From positions 1-64,000 of the forward strand of contig JAEWCL010000018.1 in NCBI GenBank assembly GCA_023390655.1: a stretch of 64,000 bases of DNA, written 5' to 3'. The translations under genes and the position numbers were made by a program. A model generated the notes under the pieces. That model saw nothing but the letters and a program-made list of their open reading frames with translations, did not search any database and was not told where the DNA came from. The stretch comes from Bacillota bacterium (lineage in GTDB: Bacteria; Bacillota; Clostridia; Christensenellales; CAG-138). Below, piece by piece: positions 24,996 through 34,187 of this stretch (its first letter is position 1; each line of letters begins with the position of its first letter).

Positions 24996-25763
24996 ATGAG
25001 CGCAGGCAGTGTCGTCAACCGCAGAAATAAAATTTTGCAGCAGCTTTCCGCAAAGGGCAGCGTGCGGGTTACCGACCTTGTGGAGCTGCTCAGCGTATCC
25101 GACGAAACCATACGCAAGGACCTGCAGGCCATGGAAGAGCGCGGCATCCTCAGGCGCGAGCATGGCGGCGCTACATTAACGTCTTATAACGAGGAAGAGG
25201 ACGTCGGCCGCCGGAGCACGGAAAATACTGAGGTCAAAAGCCGCATCGCAAAGGAGGCGCTCAAGTATATCCCCGCGGGCGAGCCGCTTGTGATCGCATT
25301 TGATGCGGGCAGCACCTCCTACTGCTTGGCGCAGTTTCTGGCGCAGCGTAGCGGGCAGACGATTATTACAAGCTCTATCCCCGTTGCGGAGCTGTTTAAC
25401 GGCGATAAGAACGATGTATATCTGCTCGGCGGCAAACTTCGGCAGAAGGACCGCTCCCTGTACGGGCAATGGGCGCTCAACTTTATCAGCAGCATCCGCA
25501 TTTCTGTCGCCATCCTTGGCTCCAGCGGCGTTAAAAACCGCAATGGGCTGTGTGCGGTGACCTTTGACGATGCGGATATCAAACGCGCATATATTAAGAA
25601 CAGTGAACGGAGCATTGCGCTCTTGGACAGCTCCAAGTTCCACAAATGCTCCATGGTAGAGTCGGCCAAGTGGGAAGAGCTGGATATGGTCATTACCGAT
25701 GGCGGCATCCAGGAGGAGGACAGGGAGGTTCTTTCCAAAAAGACCAACCTCATCGTCGTATAA
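24996..25763 (+). CDS. DeoR-family transcriptional regulator, 255 aa
   Basis: The N-terminal helix-turn-helix (residues about 5-60) includes VTDLVELLSVSDETIRKDL and the family signature ERGILRREHGGA. The C-terminal DeoR sensor domain resembles ribose-5-phosphate isomerase (AFDAGSTSYCLAQFL, ITDGGI) and normally binds a sugar phosphate. It sits inside the cluster, between the dehydrogenase and the glycyl radical enzyme, and is the obvious local regulator. A likely target is the divergent control region at 19822-20260. Confidence 0.92.
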   Translation: MSAGSVVNRRNKILQQLSAKGSVRVTDLVELLSVSDETIRKDLQAMEERGILRREHGGATLTSYNEEEDVGRRSTENTEVKSRIAKEALKYIPAGEPLVIAFDAGSTSYCLAQFLAQRSGQTIITSSIPVAELFNGDKNDVYLLGGKLRQKDRSLYGQWALNFISSIRISVAILGSSGVKNRNGLCAVTFDDADIKRAYIKNSERSIALLDSSKFHKCSMVESAKWEELDMVITDGGIQEEDREVLSKKTNLIVV

Positions 25764-25773
25764 CGGAGGGCAC

Positions 25774-28140
25774 ATGGAACGCTTTGTACAACAACTCAAT
25801 CAAATCGGCGCATCCGGGCGCATCAGGAAGCTGCGGCAGGAAATGCTCGATGAGCCGCGCTATGTCTCGATCGAACAGGCAAAAATTATTACGGAGATCT
25901 ATCAGGCCAACCGGGAGAAGTCCATTCCCATGAAGCGTGCGCTTGCTTTGCAGGCGGCGCTTGACAAACTTGAAATAGTCATTGAAGACGGAGAACTGAT
26001 CGTCGGCAACCGCACCGCACAGTCGGGCGCGGGCGTCGTATTTCCCGAGGGCGGCATCAACTGGCTCGAAAAGGAGATCGACGATCTTTCCACCCGCCCG
26101 CAGGATAAATTCTTTGTGCGCCCGGAAGACCGGGCATATTTTTATGATGTGCTCGTCCCCTTCTGGCATGGAAAGACGCTGGAAGCGAACATCAACGCGG
26201 AGCTTCCCAAGGACGTCTCCATACTCGAGGTGGTAGGCAAGCTCAACCAGAAGGACCACGCGCAGGGGCACATCTGCCCGGACGTACAGAAATGGATTGC
26301 AAAAGGGCCGGCAGGGTTGCTCAAAGAGGCGGAAGCGCAGCTTGCGGCAGCGCCGGAAGACAAGAAGGAATTTTATGAAACCGTCCGCATCGTGCTGCGC
26401 GCCACAATCCGCTTTATCGAACGGTACGCGGCGCTCGCGTCCAAACTCGCAAAAGACGCGGTCGGAACCAAAAAAGAAGAATATCTTGCCATTGAAAAGA
26501 CCTGTACGGCGCTTGCGACAGCGCCTGCCTCCAATTACCGGGAAGCGGTGCAGGCGCTCTGGTTCCTGTTTGCGATTTTGCAGATGGAATCAAACGCCTC
26601 CTCATTTTCTCCGGGCAGGGCGGACCAATATCTCTATCCCTATTACAAAAAGGACATCGAAAACGGCAGCCTGACGGTAGAGGAAGCGCTGGAGCTGACG
26701 CAGGCGATGTTTATCAAGTTCAACCAGATTGTCTACCTGCGCAACACCAAGGGCGCGGAATTCTTCGCGGGCTTCCCTATCGGCTTCAACATCGCCATCG
26801 GCGGACAAACCGCGGATGGAAGGGAAGCCGTCAATGAGCTCAGTTACATCTTCCTGCGCGCGCAGGAGACGGTGAAATTAAGGCAGCCGAATCTTTCGGC
26901 CCGCGTGTTCAAGGGCTCTTCGGATTGTTACCTGCGCCGCGTTTCCGAGGTCATCGGCGTGGGCACCGGCATGCCGCAGCTCTTTAACGATGAGGGAATC
27001 ATCCCGGCGATGCGGGCCGCGGGGTATGAAGAGGCGGATGCCGTCAATTACGCGGTGGTGGGCTGCGTGGAAATCAGCACACACGGCAATGCGCTTGGGT
27101 TCAGCGACGCCGCCATGTTCAACATGGTCAAGGCGCTCGAGCTCACGCTCAATGACGGCGTATGCATGCAGACCGGCAAACAGCTGGGACGCAAGCTTGG
27201 CACATTGGAAGACTTCAAGACGTTTGAAGCGTTGGAGCAGGCCTATGCCGCGCAGCTGAAATACTTCATTGAAAAAATGGTTGTAGGGCTTGAGATTGTA
27301 GAGCGTTTCCACAAGGAATGCATGCCGACGGCGTTTCTATCCAGCGTCGTGGACGACTGCCTGAAAACCGGGCTTGACGTGACGGCAGGCGGCGCGCGTT
27401 ATAACCTTTCCGGCATTCAGGTTATCCAGATTGCGAACCTGGCGGACAGCATGGCGGCCATCAAGGAACTTGTGTATGATAAAAAGGAAGTCTCGGCAAG
27501 CGGGCTGATGGCGGCCCTCCGGGAAAACTACCCAGATGAGGCGCTCCGGCAGAAAATGCTTACCCACGCGCCCAAATACGGCAACGATGTGGCGTGGGTG
27601 GATGAGATGGGCAACCAGTGGGTGGAATTCTTCCTCAATGAAATTCGCCGCTATAAAAACTACCGCGGCGGGGAGTATACGCTGGGGCTCTATACGGTTT
27701 CCGCACATGTACCCATGGGCGCAAACGTTGCGGCAACGCCGGACGGAAGGCGCAGCGGCGAGCCGCTTGCGGACGGCGGGCTTTCCGCCGTATACGGAAG
27801 AGACCAGAACGGTCCCACGGCGCTCTTAAACTCGGTTTCGCGCATCCGATCGGAAAACGCGGGCAACGGGTCCCTCTTAAACGCCAAGTTTGCGCCGGAG
27901 CTGTTTAAAACCGAGGATGGCGTGATGAAATTTGTGTCGCTCATCCGCGGGTTCGTTGCGCTCAAAATCAACCACATCCAGTTCAACGTGGTGGACAAAG
28001 AAGATTTGCTTGCGGCAAAGAAGGATCCTGAAAAATACCGGCATCTGCTGGTGCGCGTTGCGGGGTACACCGCAAACTATGTTGACCTTGCGGAGAAGCT
28101 GCAGGACGAAATTATAGCTAGGACGGAATACGGATTATAA
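25774..28140 (+). CDS. glycyl radical enzyme, dehydratase/eliminase type, 788 aa
   Basis: A pyruvate-formate-lyase-family radical enzyme. The thiyl Cys431 lies in VVGCVEIST, and the GCVE motif (Glu433 as base) is shared with eliminating members such as diol and hydroxyproline dehydratases, unlike the CC pair of true PFL. The glycyl radical site is Gly764 in VRVAGYTANYVDL, near the C-terminus. Start 25774 follows GGAGGG; the longer reading from 25699 overlaps the DeoR gene and lacks a binding site. The activase follows with no gap. It is strictly anaerobic. The substrate is probably derived from the imported sugar or polyol, but no specific residue pattern lets me name it. Confidence 0.93.
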   Translation: MERFVQQLNQIGASGRIRKLRQEMLDEPRYVSIEQAKIITEIYQANREKSIPMKRALALQAALDKLEIVIEDGELIVGNRTAQSGAGVVFPEGGINWLEKEIDDLSTRPQDKFFVRPEDRAYFYDVLVPFWHGKTLEANINAELPKDVSILEVVGKLNQKDHAQGHICPDVQKWIAKGPAGLLKEAEAQLAAAPEDKKEFYETVRIVLRATIRFIERYAALASKLAKDAVGTKKEEYLAIEKTCTALATAPASNYREAVQALWFLFAILQMESNASSFSPGRADQYLYPYYKKDIENGSLTVEEALELTQAMFIKFNQIVYLRNTKGAEFFAGFPIGFNIAIGGQTADGREAVNELSYIFLRAQETVKLRQPNLSARVFKGSSDCYLRRVSEVIGVGTGMPQLFNDEGIIPAMRAAGYEEADAVNYAVVGCVEISTHGNALGFSDAAMFNMVKALELTLNDGVCMQTGKQLGRKLGTLEDFKTFEALEQAYAAQLKYFIEKMVVGLEIVERFHKECMPTAFLSSVVDDCLKTGLDVTAGGARYNLSGIQVIQIANLADSMAAIKELVYDKKEVSASGLMAALRENYPDEALRQKMLTHAPKYGNDVAWVDEMGNQWVEFFLNEIRRYKNYRGGEYTLGLYTVSAHVPMGANVAATPDGRRSGEPLADGGLSAVYGRDQNGPTALLNSVSRIRSENAGNGSLLNAKFAPELFKTEDGVMKFVSLIRGFVALKINHIQFNVVDKEDLLAAKKDPEKYRHLLVRVAGYTANYVDLAEKLQDEIIARTEYGL

Positions 28141-29040
28141 ATGGTTGGGGAACTTTACGATATCAAACGGTTTGCCCTGCACGACGGGCCGGGCATCCGC
28201 ACAACGGTTTTCTTAAAAGGTTGTCCTTTAAGCTGCATCTGGTGCCATAACCCGGAGGGCATGAAGCCCGGACGGGATATCTGGGTGAAGCGGGAGCGGT
28301 GTATCCATTGCGATACCTGCATCAACACCTGCCGATACGGTGCGATTTCGAAAAACGCGGATGGCGACATCGTCATAGACAAAGAGAAGTGTACGTTCTG
28401 CGATGAGTGCGTGCACGCGTGCCCGTCCAAAGCCATCGTACGCATTGACCAGACGATGGAAGACACCGCGCTTGTAGAACTGCTGCTGCGCGATAAGCTG
28501 TTTTTTGAGGTCTCCGGCGGCGGCGTGACGTTTTCCGGCGGCGAGCCGTTGCGGCAGCCCGCGTTTGTAAAAAGCGTGTTCCAGCAGCTCAAGGCGCATG
28601 CCATTGATACCTGTATCGAAACCTGCATGTACATCGGGCAGGATGTGCTGCGGGAGATCATACCGTATGTCGATCATTTCCTGGTGGACATCAAGCTGAT
28701 GGACGATGCGAAGCATAAGCAGTATACCGGCGTTTCCAATGTGCCTATTTTAGAAAACTTCCGCATCATTGCGGCGTCGGGCAAGGATGTTCTGGTGCGG
28801 ATACCGCTGATCCCGGAGATCACCGCAACGGAGGAAAATCTGGCGGCAATCGCCGCGTTTGTGCGCAGCGTGAACCCGGAGCTCTCAATTGAGCTGATCA
28901 ACTACAATTCCCTCGCGGGCTCCAAATACAAGCTGATGAACCTGCCGTTCTTCAATGAGGAAGCGCGCGCGTTCCCGAAGGAACAGATGCAGCACTTTGA
29001 AGACCTTGTAGAACGCGTCAGAAGGGGAGAAAGAGCATGA
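28141..29040 (+). CDS. glycyl radical enzyme activase, radical SAM, 299 aa
   Basis: This enzyme installs the glycyl radical on the preceding enzyme using S-adenosylmethionine. The radical SAM cluster motif is GCPLSCIWCHNPEG. An inserted pair of ferredoxin-like motifs follows, CIHCDTCINTCRYG and CTFCDECVHACPSKA, as in activases of dehydratase-type enzymes and absent from the shorter PFL activase. FSGGEPLRQP is the SAM-binding GGE motif. The ATG directly follows the stop of the radical enzyme, and the gene overlaps the next one by four bases. Confidence 0.95.
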   Translation: MVGELYDIKRFALHDGPGIRTTVFLKGCPLSCIWCHNPEGMKPGRDIWVKRERCIHCDTCINTCRYGAISKNADGDIVIDKEKCTFCDECVHACPSKAIVRIDQTMEDTALVELLLRDKLFFEVSGGGVTFSGGEPLRQPAFVKSVFQQLKAHAIDTCIETCMYIGQDVLREIIPYVDHFLVDIKLMDDAKHKQYTGVSNVPILENFRIIAASGKDVLVRIPLIPEITATEENLAAIAAFVRSVNPELSIELINYNSLAGSKYKLMNLPFFNEEARAFPKEQMQHFEDLVERVRRGERA

Positions 29041-30866
29041 ACGACCGGCAAGCATACGCATATGCGCCGCTCTATATTTCAGAGCTGCAGGAAACGCTCA
29101 ACCGCCTGCCCGAAGACAACCGGCAGACGGTGCTTCTGTACCTGACCATTACGGATGCAGGGGAATACCGGGAGCTTTCGCTGCCGTTTCCGCTGACGGA
29201 TGCGCTTTCTAACGGCATTGCGCTGTATGAAACGTACCTGCTGGCGATGATGGACAACATGCTCGTCACATTCGGCGGCGTGTGCCTGGATATCTGCTTT
29301 GATACAAACGACGCCGTGCTTTACGGCATCGTGGAGCGCGCCATCGCGCGCTTTGACTTGGATGCGCCCAACAACTACCGCAAGGGGTACGGCGTATACA
29401 TCAATTACATCAACCGCATGAACCGGTTCCTGGGTTTCTCCAACTTTTCCATGCGCATTCGGGAAATCGGTACATTTGTTAAGCCCGAGGACGGCAAGCT
29501 GTATAAGATTTTCTGCCCGGAAAACATGGAGGAGCAACTGACATTACTGCGCCGCTCCGCAACGGAGCTTGCGGGCAAATGCATTTGCTCGCTGGACGTT
29601 GGCGGCAATTCCATCAAGGGCGCTGTGGTGATCGACGGCGAAATCGCCGTATTGAAGGAATACCAGTGGTACCCCACGGCGTTCCGCTTTGCGGATGAAA
29701 TGAACGCGCCCATCCTGCTGATGCTGCGCTTTTTGAACGCCTATACAAACTGCCTTAAGCGCGGCGCGTGCGTGACCGGGTATGTGGATGTGTTACAGCC
29801 TGCTGCCGCGTATGAGGCGCTGAAAAAAGCTGTGGAAGCGTTGGAATGCGGTGAAGCAAACGAGCGCTGCTTTGACGCCGTGGTGATCGGCTTTCCGGAC
29901 ATTGTGGTGAACAACAAGGTGGCGGGCGGCGAAAGCTATAAGCAGCTCGGCCTTCGAAACAACCCGGAAACGGACTATGAGACGGAGTTTTTAAAGACCT
30001 CGGAGCTTGACACCTTTGCAAAAGAATATGTGAAGGAGGATGGCCTTGTCGTTGTTCTCAATGACGGCAACGCGGCCTCGTTTATCATTTCCGTGGAACA
30101 GGCGTTCCTGCCCGAAAGCATCATTGATGAAAACGGCATGTTTGCCCACACCATCGGCACGGAGATGGGCACGGGCTTTATCTCCCGCGCGGGGACGATA
30201 CAGAATATCCCTCTGGAGGGCTACCAGCATGTGATCGATCTTGGCAACCTCTCTTACGCGCAGTATGCGGCGGGGGACGTCAGGAGCACGCAGAACCTCA
30301 ACACCGCTATCCCCGGCACGGTGCAGAAGTACATTTCCCAGCTGGGCCTGTTCCGCATGGCGGTCACGAAACTATATGCGGACAACCGCCCGCTCTTTGA
30401 TTCCTTGGTGGAGCGTGGCCTGCTGGCGTATTCTGAAGACGGGAAAACGCTGCGCGTACCCATGCATCCGGTGGATAAGCGCTCGGAACTGACAAAGTAC
30501 CTGATCGGCCTGTTGGAAGAGGGGAACGAGCAGGTGGCCTACGCCTTCCGCACCATGGGCAAGGCGATGGGCGTGCTTATCGACCAGGGACGGCTGACGT
30601 TCCCGGAGATCACGCTTACCCGGCTGTTGAGCGGCGGCCTCGTTGCCTGCGATGCTGCCTACGACCTCATCCGCGAAGGGCTGCACGCGCACAATCCTGC
30701 ATATGAAGTACTGCGCCTGGATGAAAACACGGTCGCGTCCCCCCTGCTCAAGAAGATGACGCCGCAGCAGCGCAATTTCAACGTTGCCATCGGCAGCGCA
30801 TATATCGCAAACCGCGCCCTGCTTGCGCGGGAGGAGCAGATGGGTTCCCTGCTGCTGCGCTGCTAG
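29037..30866 (+). CDS. ASKHA-fold protein (ROK-like kinase) with extra N-terminal domain, 609 aa
   Basis: The C-terminal ~420 residues have actin/hexokinase-fold marks: phosphate 1 SLDVGGNSIKGAVV (D187), phosphate 2 GTEMGTGFISR, and an adenosine-type RLLSGGLVACDAAYDLI. The ROK zinc motif CxCGxxGC is missing. The first ~180 residues are an unrecognised mixed alpha/beta domain. The protein is about twice the length of common ROK sugar kinases. The start overlaps the activase stop (ATGA), so it belongs to the glycyl-radical transcript. It could be a sugar kinase or an ATPase that supports the radical enzyme. I cannot decide. Confidence 0.7.
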   Translation: MNDRQAYAYAPLYISELQETLNRLPEDNRQTVLLYLTITDAGEYRELSLPFPLTDALSNGIALYETYLLAMMDNMLVTFGGVCLDICFDTNDAVLYGIVERAIARFDLDAPNNYRKGYGVYINYINRMNRFLGFSNFSMRIREIGTFVKPEDGKLYKIFCPENMEEQLTLLRRSATELAGKCICSLDVGGNSIKGAVVIDGEIAVLKEYQWYPTAFRFADEMNAPILLMLRFLNAYTNCLKRGACVTGYVDVLQPAAAYEALKKAVEALECGEANERCFDAVVIGFPDIVVNNKVAGGESYKQLGLRNNPETDYETEFLKTSELDTFAKEYVKEDGLVVVLNDGNAASFIISVEQAFLPESIIDENGMFAHTIGTEMGTGFISRAGTIQNIPLEGYQHVIDLGNLSYAQYAAGDVRSTQNLNTAIPGTVQKYISQLGLFRMAVTKLYADNRPLFDSLVERGLLAYSEDGKTLRVPMHPVDKRSELTKYLIGLLEEGNEQVAYAFRTMGKAMGVLIDQGRLTFPEITLTRLLSGGLVACDAAYDLIREGLHAHNPAYEVLRLDENTVASPLLKKMTPQQRNFNVAIGSAYIANRALLAREEQMGSLLLRC

Positions 30867-31031
30867 GCGTGGGCCAAATAGAATAAAGTTTGAAGACGTT
30901 GGGGCTCGCCTAGCGGCCCACAGTTTACAATGGTCATGCAGGCCCTGACGGGCGTGCATTCCCTTGCGCACTGGGCCTTCGCCTCGCTTGTTCCGCCACT
31001 GGCGGCGCACGGCTTTGGCCCCCAAACCCGG

Positions 31032-31052
31032 CCAAGGGCCGAGGGCCCTTGG
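31032..31052. repeat. palindrome upstream of the epimerase gene
   Basis: CCAAGGGCC and GGCCCTTGG with a three-base loop in the 233-base gap between the ASKHA gene and the epimerase. No T-run follows, so it is more likely an RNA processing or stability hairpin than a terminator. Confidence 0.5.
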
Positions 31053-31099
31053 AACCCCGATATCTAAATGATTTTAGTGTTTTTACGGAAGGAGCATAC

Positions 31100-31783
31100 A
31101 TGAGCAAACACGGCATGGTATTGGGCGCTTCGGTGTCCTGTTTTGACCTGTTCCATCTGGAGCGGCAGTTTGAGGGCATCCACGATGCGCCTGTAGATTT
31201 TATGCATTACGACGTGGTGGACGGCAGGTTCAACCAGTGCATTATCTTAGGGCTGCCGCTGCTGGAGGCCATCCGCCCGCACACGAAGCTGCCCATTGAG
31301 GCACACTTGGCGACATATGAGCCGGAGCGCTTTATTGAGCAGTTCGTCAAGGCGGGGGCCGACCTTGTATCGGTACATCCGGAGGGTACGGACGATATCT
31401 TGGGCGCATTCGACCTGATCCGTAAGTTCGGCGCAAAGCCCGTGCTTGCGCTCAGGAGCGAGACCGACGCGGATAGTTCCCTGCTCGAAGCCTACCGGCA
31501 GGCGGAATACATCATTAAGCTGACGGTCAACCCCGGCTTTTCCGGCCAGCAGATACAGCCCGCCGCATTTCTTAAGATGGCGAACCTGAGGCGTTTGATG
31601 GACGAAAACGGCATCGATACCCCCATCTGCGCGGACGGCAATGTGAACGCAAAGACCATCCCCACGCTGGTGCAGCATGGCGCAGGCATGCTGATCGGGG
31701 GAACCTCCGGCTTATTCTTAAAAGACAAAACCGTCAAAGAGTGCGCCCAGGTGATGCTGGACGCCATGCAAGCGCAGGCTTGA
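31100..31783 (+). CDS. ribulose/allulose-phosphate 3-epimerase family, 227 aa
   Basis: A TIM-barrel epimerase acting at C3 of a ketose phosphate. The metal ligands are visible as H and D in MHYDVVDGRF, H in IEAHLATYEP and D in CADGNV. The phosphate-binding loops are VNPGFSGQQ and GTSGLF. Start 31100 follows GGAAGGAG; the longer reading from 31049 has none. Replacement of the usual VDGG by CADGN and the location beside a sugar importer and PfkB kinase suggest a specialised epimerase, for example AlsE-like, rather than the housekeeping Rpe. This is inference. Confidence 0.88.
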   Translation: MSKHGMVLGASVSCFDLFHLERQFEGIHDAPVDFMHYDVVDGRFNQCIILGLPLLEAIRPHTKLPIEAHLATYEPERFIEQFVKAGADLVSVHPEGTDDILGAFDLIRKFGAKPVLALRSETDADSSLLEAYRQAEYIIKLTVNPGFSGQQIQPAAFLKMANLRRLMDENGIDTPICADGNVNAKTIPTLVQHGAGMLIGGTSGLFLKDKTVKECAQVMLDAMQAQA

Positions 31784-31837
31784 CGATCGATTGGGAGAAG
31801 ATCGCTTTCTAACGGGACAGCCACCCGGTGAAAGCAA

Positions 31838-31871
31838 AGCAAAAGCCGCCTCACACGAGGCGGCTTTTGCT
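31838..31871 (+). terminator. terminator of the glycyl-radical/epimerase operon
   Basis: A perfect 15-bp stem, AGCAAAAGCCGCCTC with its complement, and an ACAC loop, with T's in the 3' arm. Confidence 0.9.
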
Positions 31872-31988
31872 TAAAAAAGGGAAAGGTCTTTATCGGATTG
31901 CATTATGGTATAATTTTTTATGAGAGGCTTTCTGCTGCACATTCAATCCCAAATCTACCATGAGTTGCATCCATAGAGGGAGATAAGT

Positions 31989-32393
31989 ATGGAGAAAAAC
32001 ACTTGCTATACCTATTTTGCAATTAAGGGCGACTTTAATCCGGATGATATTACGTTAATGCTGGGACTAACGCCCTCGAAATTTTGGTGCATTGGAGATA
32101 AAGGCCAGTACGGCAAAGACAGTTATGATTTTTCGTTGTGGGAATATGGGAGATGCGATACATATGATGTGGAAACCAGCAATCAGATGGCAGTTACGAT
32201 TTCCGATTTGAAATCAAAGCGCTTATTGTTACAGGAAATAAAAGAGAAGTGCGATGCTGTGTTTACCCTGGAGATAGTACCTTGCATATATGTTGGTGAA
32301 TCAGCCCCCAGCTTAGCGCCAAGCAGAGAAATTATTGAATTTTGCTATTTGACCGGAACTGAGATAGATATTGATTTGTATCTTTATGAATAA
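31989..32393 (+). CDS. DUF4279 domain protein, 134 aa
   Basis: A small soluble protein with the DUF4279 pattern: a first beta strand (CYTYFAIKGDFNPDDITLMLGLTPSKFW), a GDKG turn and a WEYGR segment in the middle. DUF4279 proteins are often immunity-like or of unknown function. It is moderately AT-rich, monocistronic, and preceded by a GAGGGAG-like binding site. I assign no function. Confidence 0.7.
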   Translation: MEKNTCYTYFAIKGDFNPDDITLMLGLTPSKFWCIGDKGQYGKDSYDFSLWEYGRCDTYDVETSNQMAVTISDLKSKRLLLQEIKEKCDAVFTLEIVPCIYVGESAPSLAPSREIIEFCYLTGTEIDIDLYLYE

Positions 32394-32576
32394 ATTCAAG
32401 TAAAAGATGGCCTAATCATCAGTGCTCAGCCGAAAGGAACCATCATCCGTATAGAGTTTGAGCCGTACTTTCCTTGCATCCCTCTACATAATACAATAAG
32501 ATGAAAGCAGCGTCCGCCGCGCTGAAAGCTTTCGGCGGGCGGGCACAATCCAACCGGATAGGAGACGATCACAAAT

Positions 32577-33413
32577 ATGGGCAGGATATTTGATCAACCG
32601 TTAGAAGAAGTCGTCAAGGCGCGGTATTCCGTGCGGACATATGCAAACAAGCCTCTGGGGCAGGAGATGGTCGCCCTTTTGGAGGACTATATCAAAACGC
32701 TCTCCAACCCGTTTGGGGGAGAGGTGGCGTTCAAATCCGCGCAGGCCGTCAACGCAAAGCAGCTAGGCACCTACGGCATGATCAAGGGCGCTACGCACTT
32801 TATCGGCGCTACGGTCAAGCAGAGCGAGGGCGCTTTGGAGTCGGTGGGGTACGCGTTTGAGCGGCTCATCCTGTATGCGGCGTCCCTGGGCTTAGGCACA
32901 TGCTGGCTTGGCGGTACATTTAACAAAGGCGAATTCGCCAAGGCAATGGATGTGCAAAAGGATACCCTGTTTCCTGCTATTGCCCCCGTCGGCTGGCCGG
33001 AAGAGAAGCGTATTGCGGAACGCTTGATGCGGCTTGCCGTAAAAGCGGACCAGCGCAAAACGTGGAAGGCACTGTTTTTTCAAGATGGCTTTTCCGAACC
33101 GCTGACGCAGGCGGATGCGGGCGCGCACGCGTTCCCGCTGGAAATGCTGCGTCTAGCCCCTTCCGCTTCCAACAAGCAGCCGTGGCGGATTGTGAAAGCG
33201 GGCAACGCCTTCCATTTTCATGAGGCAAAGGACCCGGGCTACAGCGACCGGCTGGGCTTTGATATCCAGCGGATCGATATCGGCATCGCCGCATGCCATT
33301 TCCACTTGGCCGCCCTGGAAAGCGGGTTGAACGGTGAATTTCAGAGAACGTCCCCCGCGCTTGCCGGTGTGCCGGAAAATACGCACTATCTCTTTTCTTG
33401 GGTGAGTGCTTAA
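32577..33413 (+). CDS. nitroreductase-family protein, 278 aa
   Basis: An FMN-dependent nitroreductase-like protein. The N-terminal RYSVRTYANKPL and the central AASLGLGTCWLGGTFN are typical of the putative TM-nitroreductase subgroup, where the length of about 270 residues comes from two tandem half-domains. The second half has RLAPSASNKQPWRIV. A GGAGA binding site precedes the ATG, and a terminator follows directly. The substrate is unknown. Confidence 0.85.
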   Translation: MGRIFDQPLEEVVKARYSVRTYANKPLGQEMVALLEDYIKTLSNPFGGEVAFKSAQAVNAKQLGTYGMIKGATHFIGATVKQSEGALESVGYAFERLILYAASLGLGTCWLGGTFNKGEFAKAMDVQKDTLFPAIAPVGWPEEKRIAERLMRLAVKADQRKTWKALFFQDGFSEPLTQADAGAHAFPLEMLRLAPSASNKQPWRIVKAGNAFHFHEAKDPGYSDRLGFDIQRIDIGIAACHFHLAALESGLNGEFQRTSPALAGVPENTHYLFSWVSA

Positions 33414-33430
33414 AGCGTATTTTCATTATA

Positions 33431-33453
33431 AAAGGCCCATATGGGCCTTTTTT
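33431..33453 (+). terminator. terminator after the nitroreductase
   Basis: AAAGGCCC/GGGCCTTT stem, ATAT loop, followed by further T's. Confidence 0.9.
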
Positions 33454-33616
33454 GCTGCGCCGGCCAAAATACAAGAGCGTGTGACACGTTCGCGTTTGAA
33501 AAGATCGCTCACTAACGGTCGTGAATGGCGGACTACCGCCTGATGACAACCGTTACAACGACAATCGGTTGAGTTTATTTTGCGGCCAAGGGGAAAATTC
33601 GGAGGCTGCTTCATAA

Positions 33617-33856
33617 CTACAGGGTAAGGCCCTCAAAGAAATCGTCATAGGAACATGCATAAATGGTACGCAACGCGACCATTGTGCTGACTGGAATGTT
33701 CAATTCGCCTGTCTCGTACCGAGAGTAAATGGCTCTGGTAACGTTAACTCCAAGAACGCCTAGCTTGGCAACTAAACGGTCTTGAGTATACTGATGCTGG
33801 ACACGCAGTTTACGGAGGTTTGAACCTAAGTCCATATCTGCTTTAATCTTCTGCAT
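33617..33856 (-). CDS. XRE-family helix-turn-helix regulator, 79 aa
   Basis: A Cro/CI-type repressor of minimal length. LGSNLRKLRVQHQYTQDRLVAKL begins the domain. An insertion (GVLGVNVTRAIYSRYETGELNIPV) carries the recognition helix and the conserved RYETG. DDFFEGL closes it. The second ATG (33856) is chosen because AAGGAG is seven bases upstream and only one base from the first ATG. It is divergent from the small gene at 33966 and probably regulates it and itself. Confidence 0.88.
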   Translation of the reverse strand: MQKIKADMDLGSNLRKLRVQHQYTQDRLVAKLGVLGVNVTRAIYSRYETGELNIPVSTMVALRTIYACSYDDFFEGLTL

Positions 33857-33890
33857 GATCATACTCCTTTGCGATCTTGCTCACTATGAG

Positions 33891-33919
33891 TTGCAACCAA
33901 GTTAACTATATGTTAAAAT
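33891..33919 (+). promoter_or_regulatory. promoter with overlapping operator-like repeat
   Basis: TTGCAA, a 17-base spacer and TAAAAT. The spacer and -10 contain the inverted repeat TTAAC (33902-33906) and GTTAA (33912-33916), a plausible site for the divergent XRE repressor. Confidence 0.65.
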
Positions 33920-33965
33920 GGCGGCAAACGGGCTCAACATTGTGAGCGGAAAAGGAGCAAAAGAC

Positions 33966-34163
33966 ATGGAGCTTCATGAGTGGATTAAGCAAGACCTAAA
34001 TAGATGGAAAGCCATTTGCAAAGCGGAAGGAAAATTTCTAACAAATAAGCAGGCACTCCGAGCAATGGGAGAAGTAATTGAGCACATGCAACGGAACAAC
34101 GAGTTTCTTGCAGTTGCATACGTCCTTATGACAAACTATGAGGTTGACCCTGACGTGAAGTAA
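33966..34163 (+). CDS. small hypothetical protein, 65 aa
   Basis: I do not recognise this protein. Start 33966 follows AAAGGAG; the upstream in-frame reading is rejected. It is acidic to neutral and helical (MELHEWIKQDLNRWKAICKA), with no membrane segment and no known motif. It is controlled by its own promoter and probably by the divergent XRE regulator, and ends at a good terminator. The layout resembles small regulatory or phage-derived modules. A toxin-antitoxin reading has no sequence support. Confidence 0.6.
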   Translation: MELHEWIKQDLNRWKAICKAEGKFLTNKQALRAMGEVIEHMQRNNEFLAVAYVLMTNYEVDPDVK

Positions 34164-34187
34164 CCAAATAACTATCGGCATCCAATA

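Noticed and set aside
33617..34163. Toxin-antitoxin pair
   Set aside because: The genes are divergent, not co-operonic, and the small protein has no toxin-like motif.
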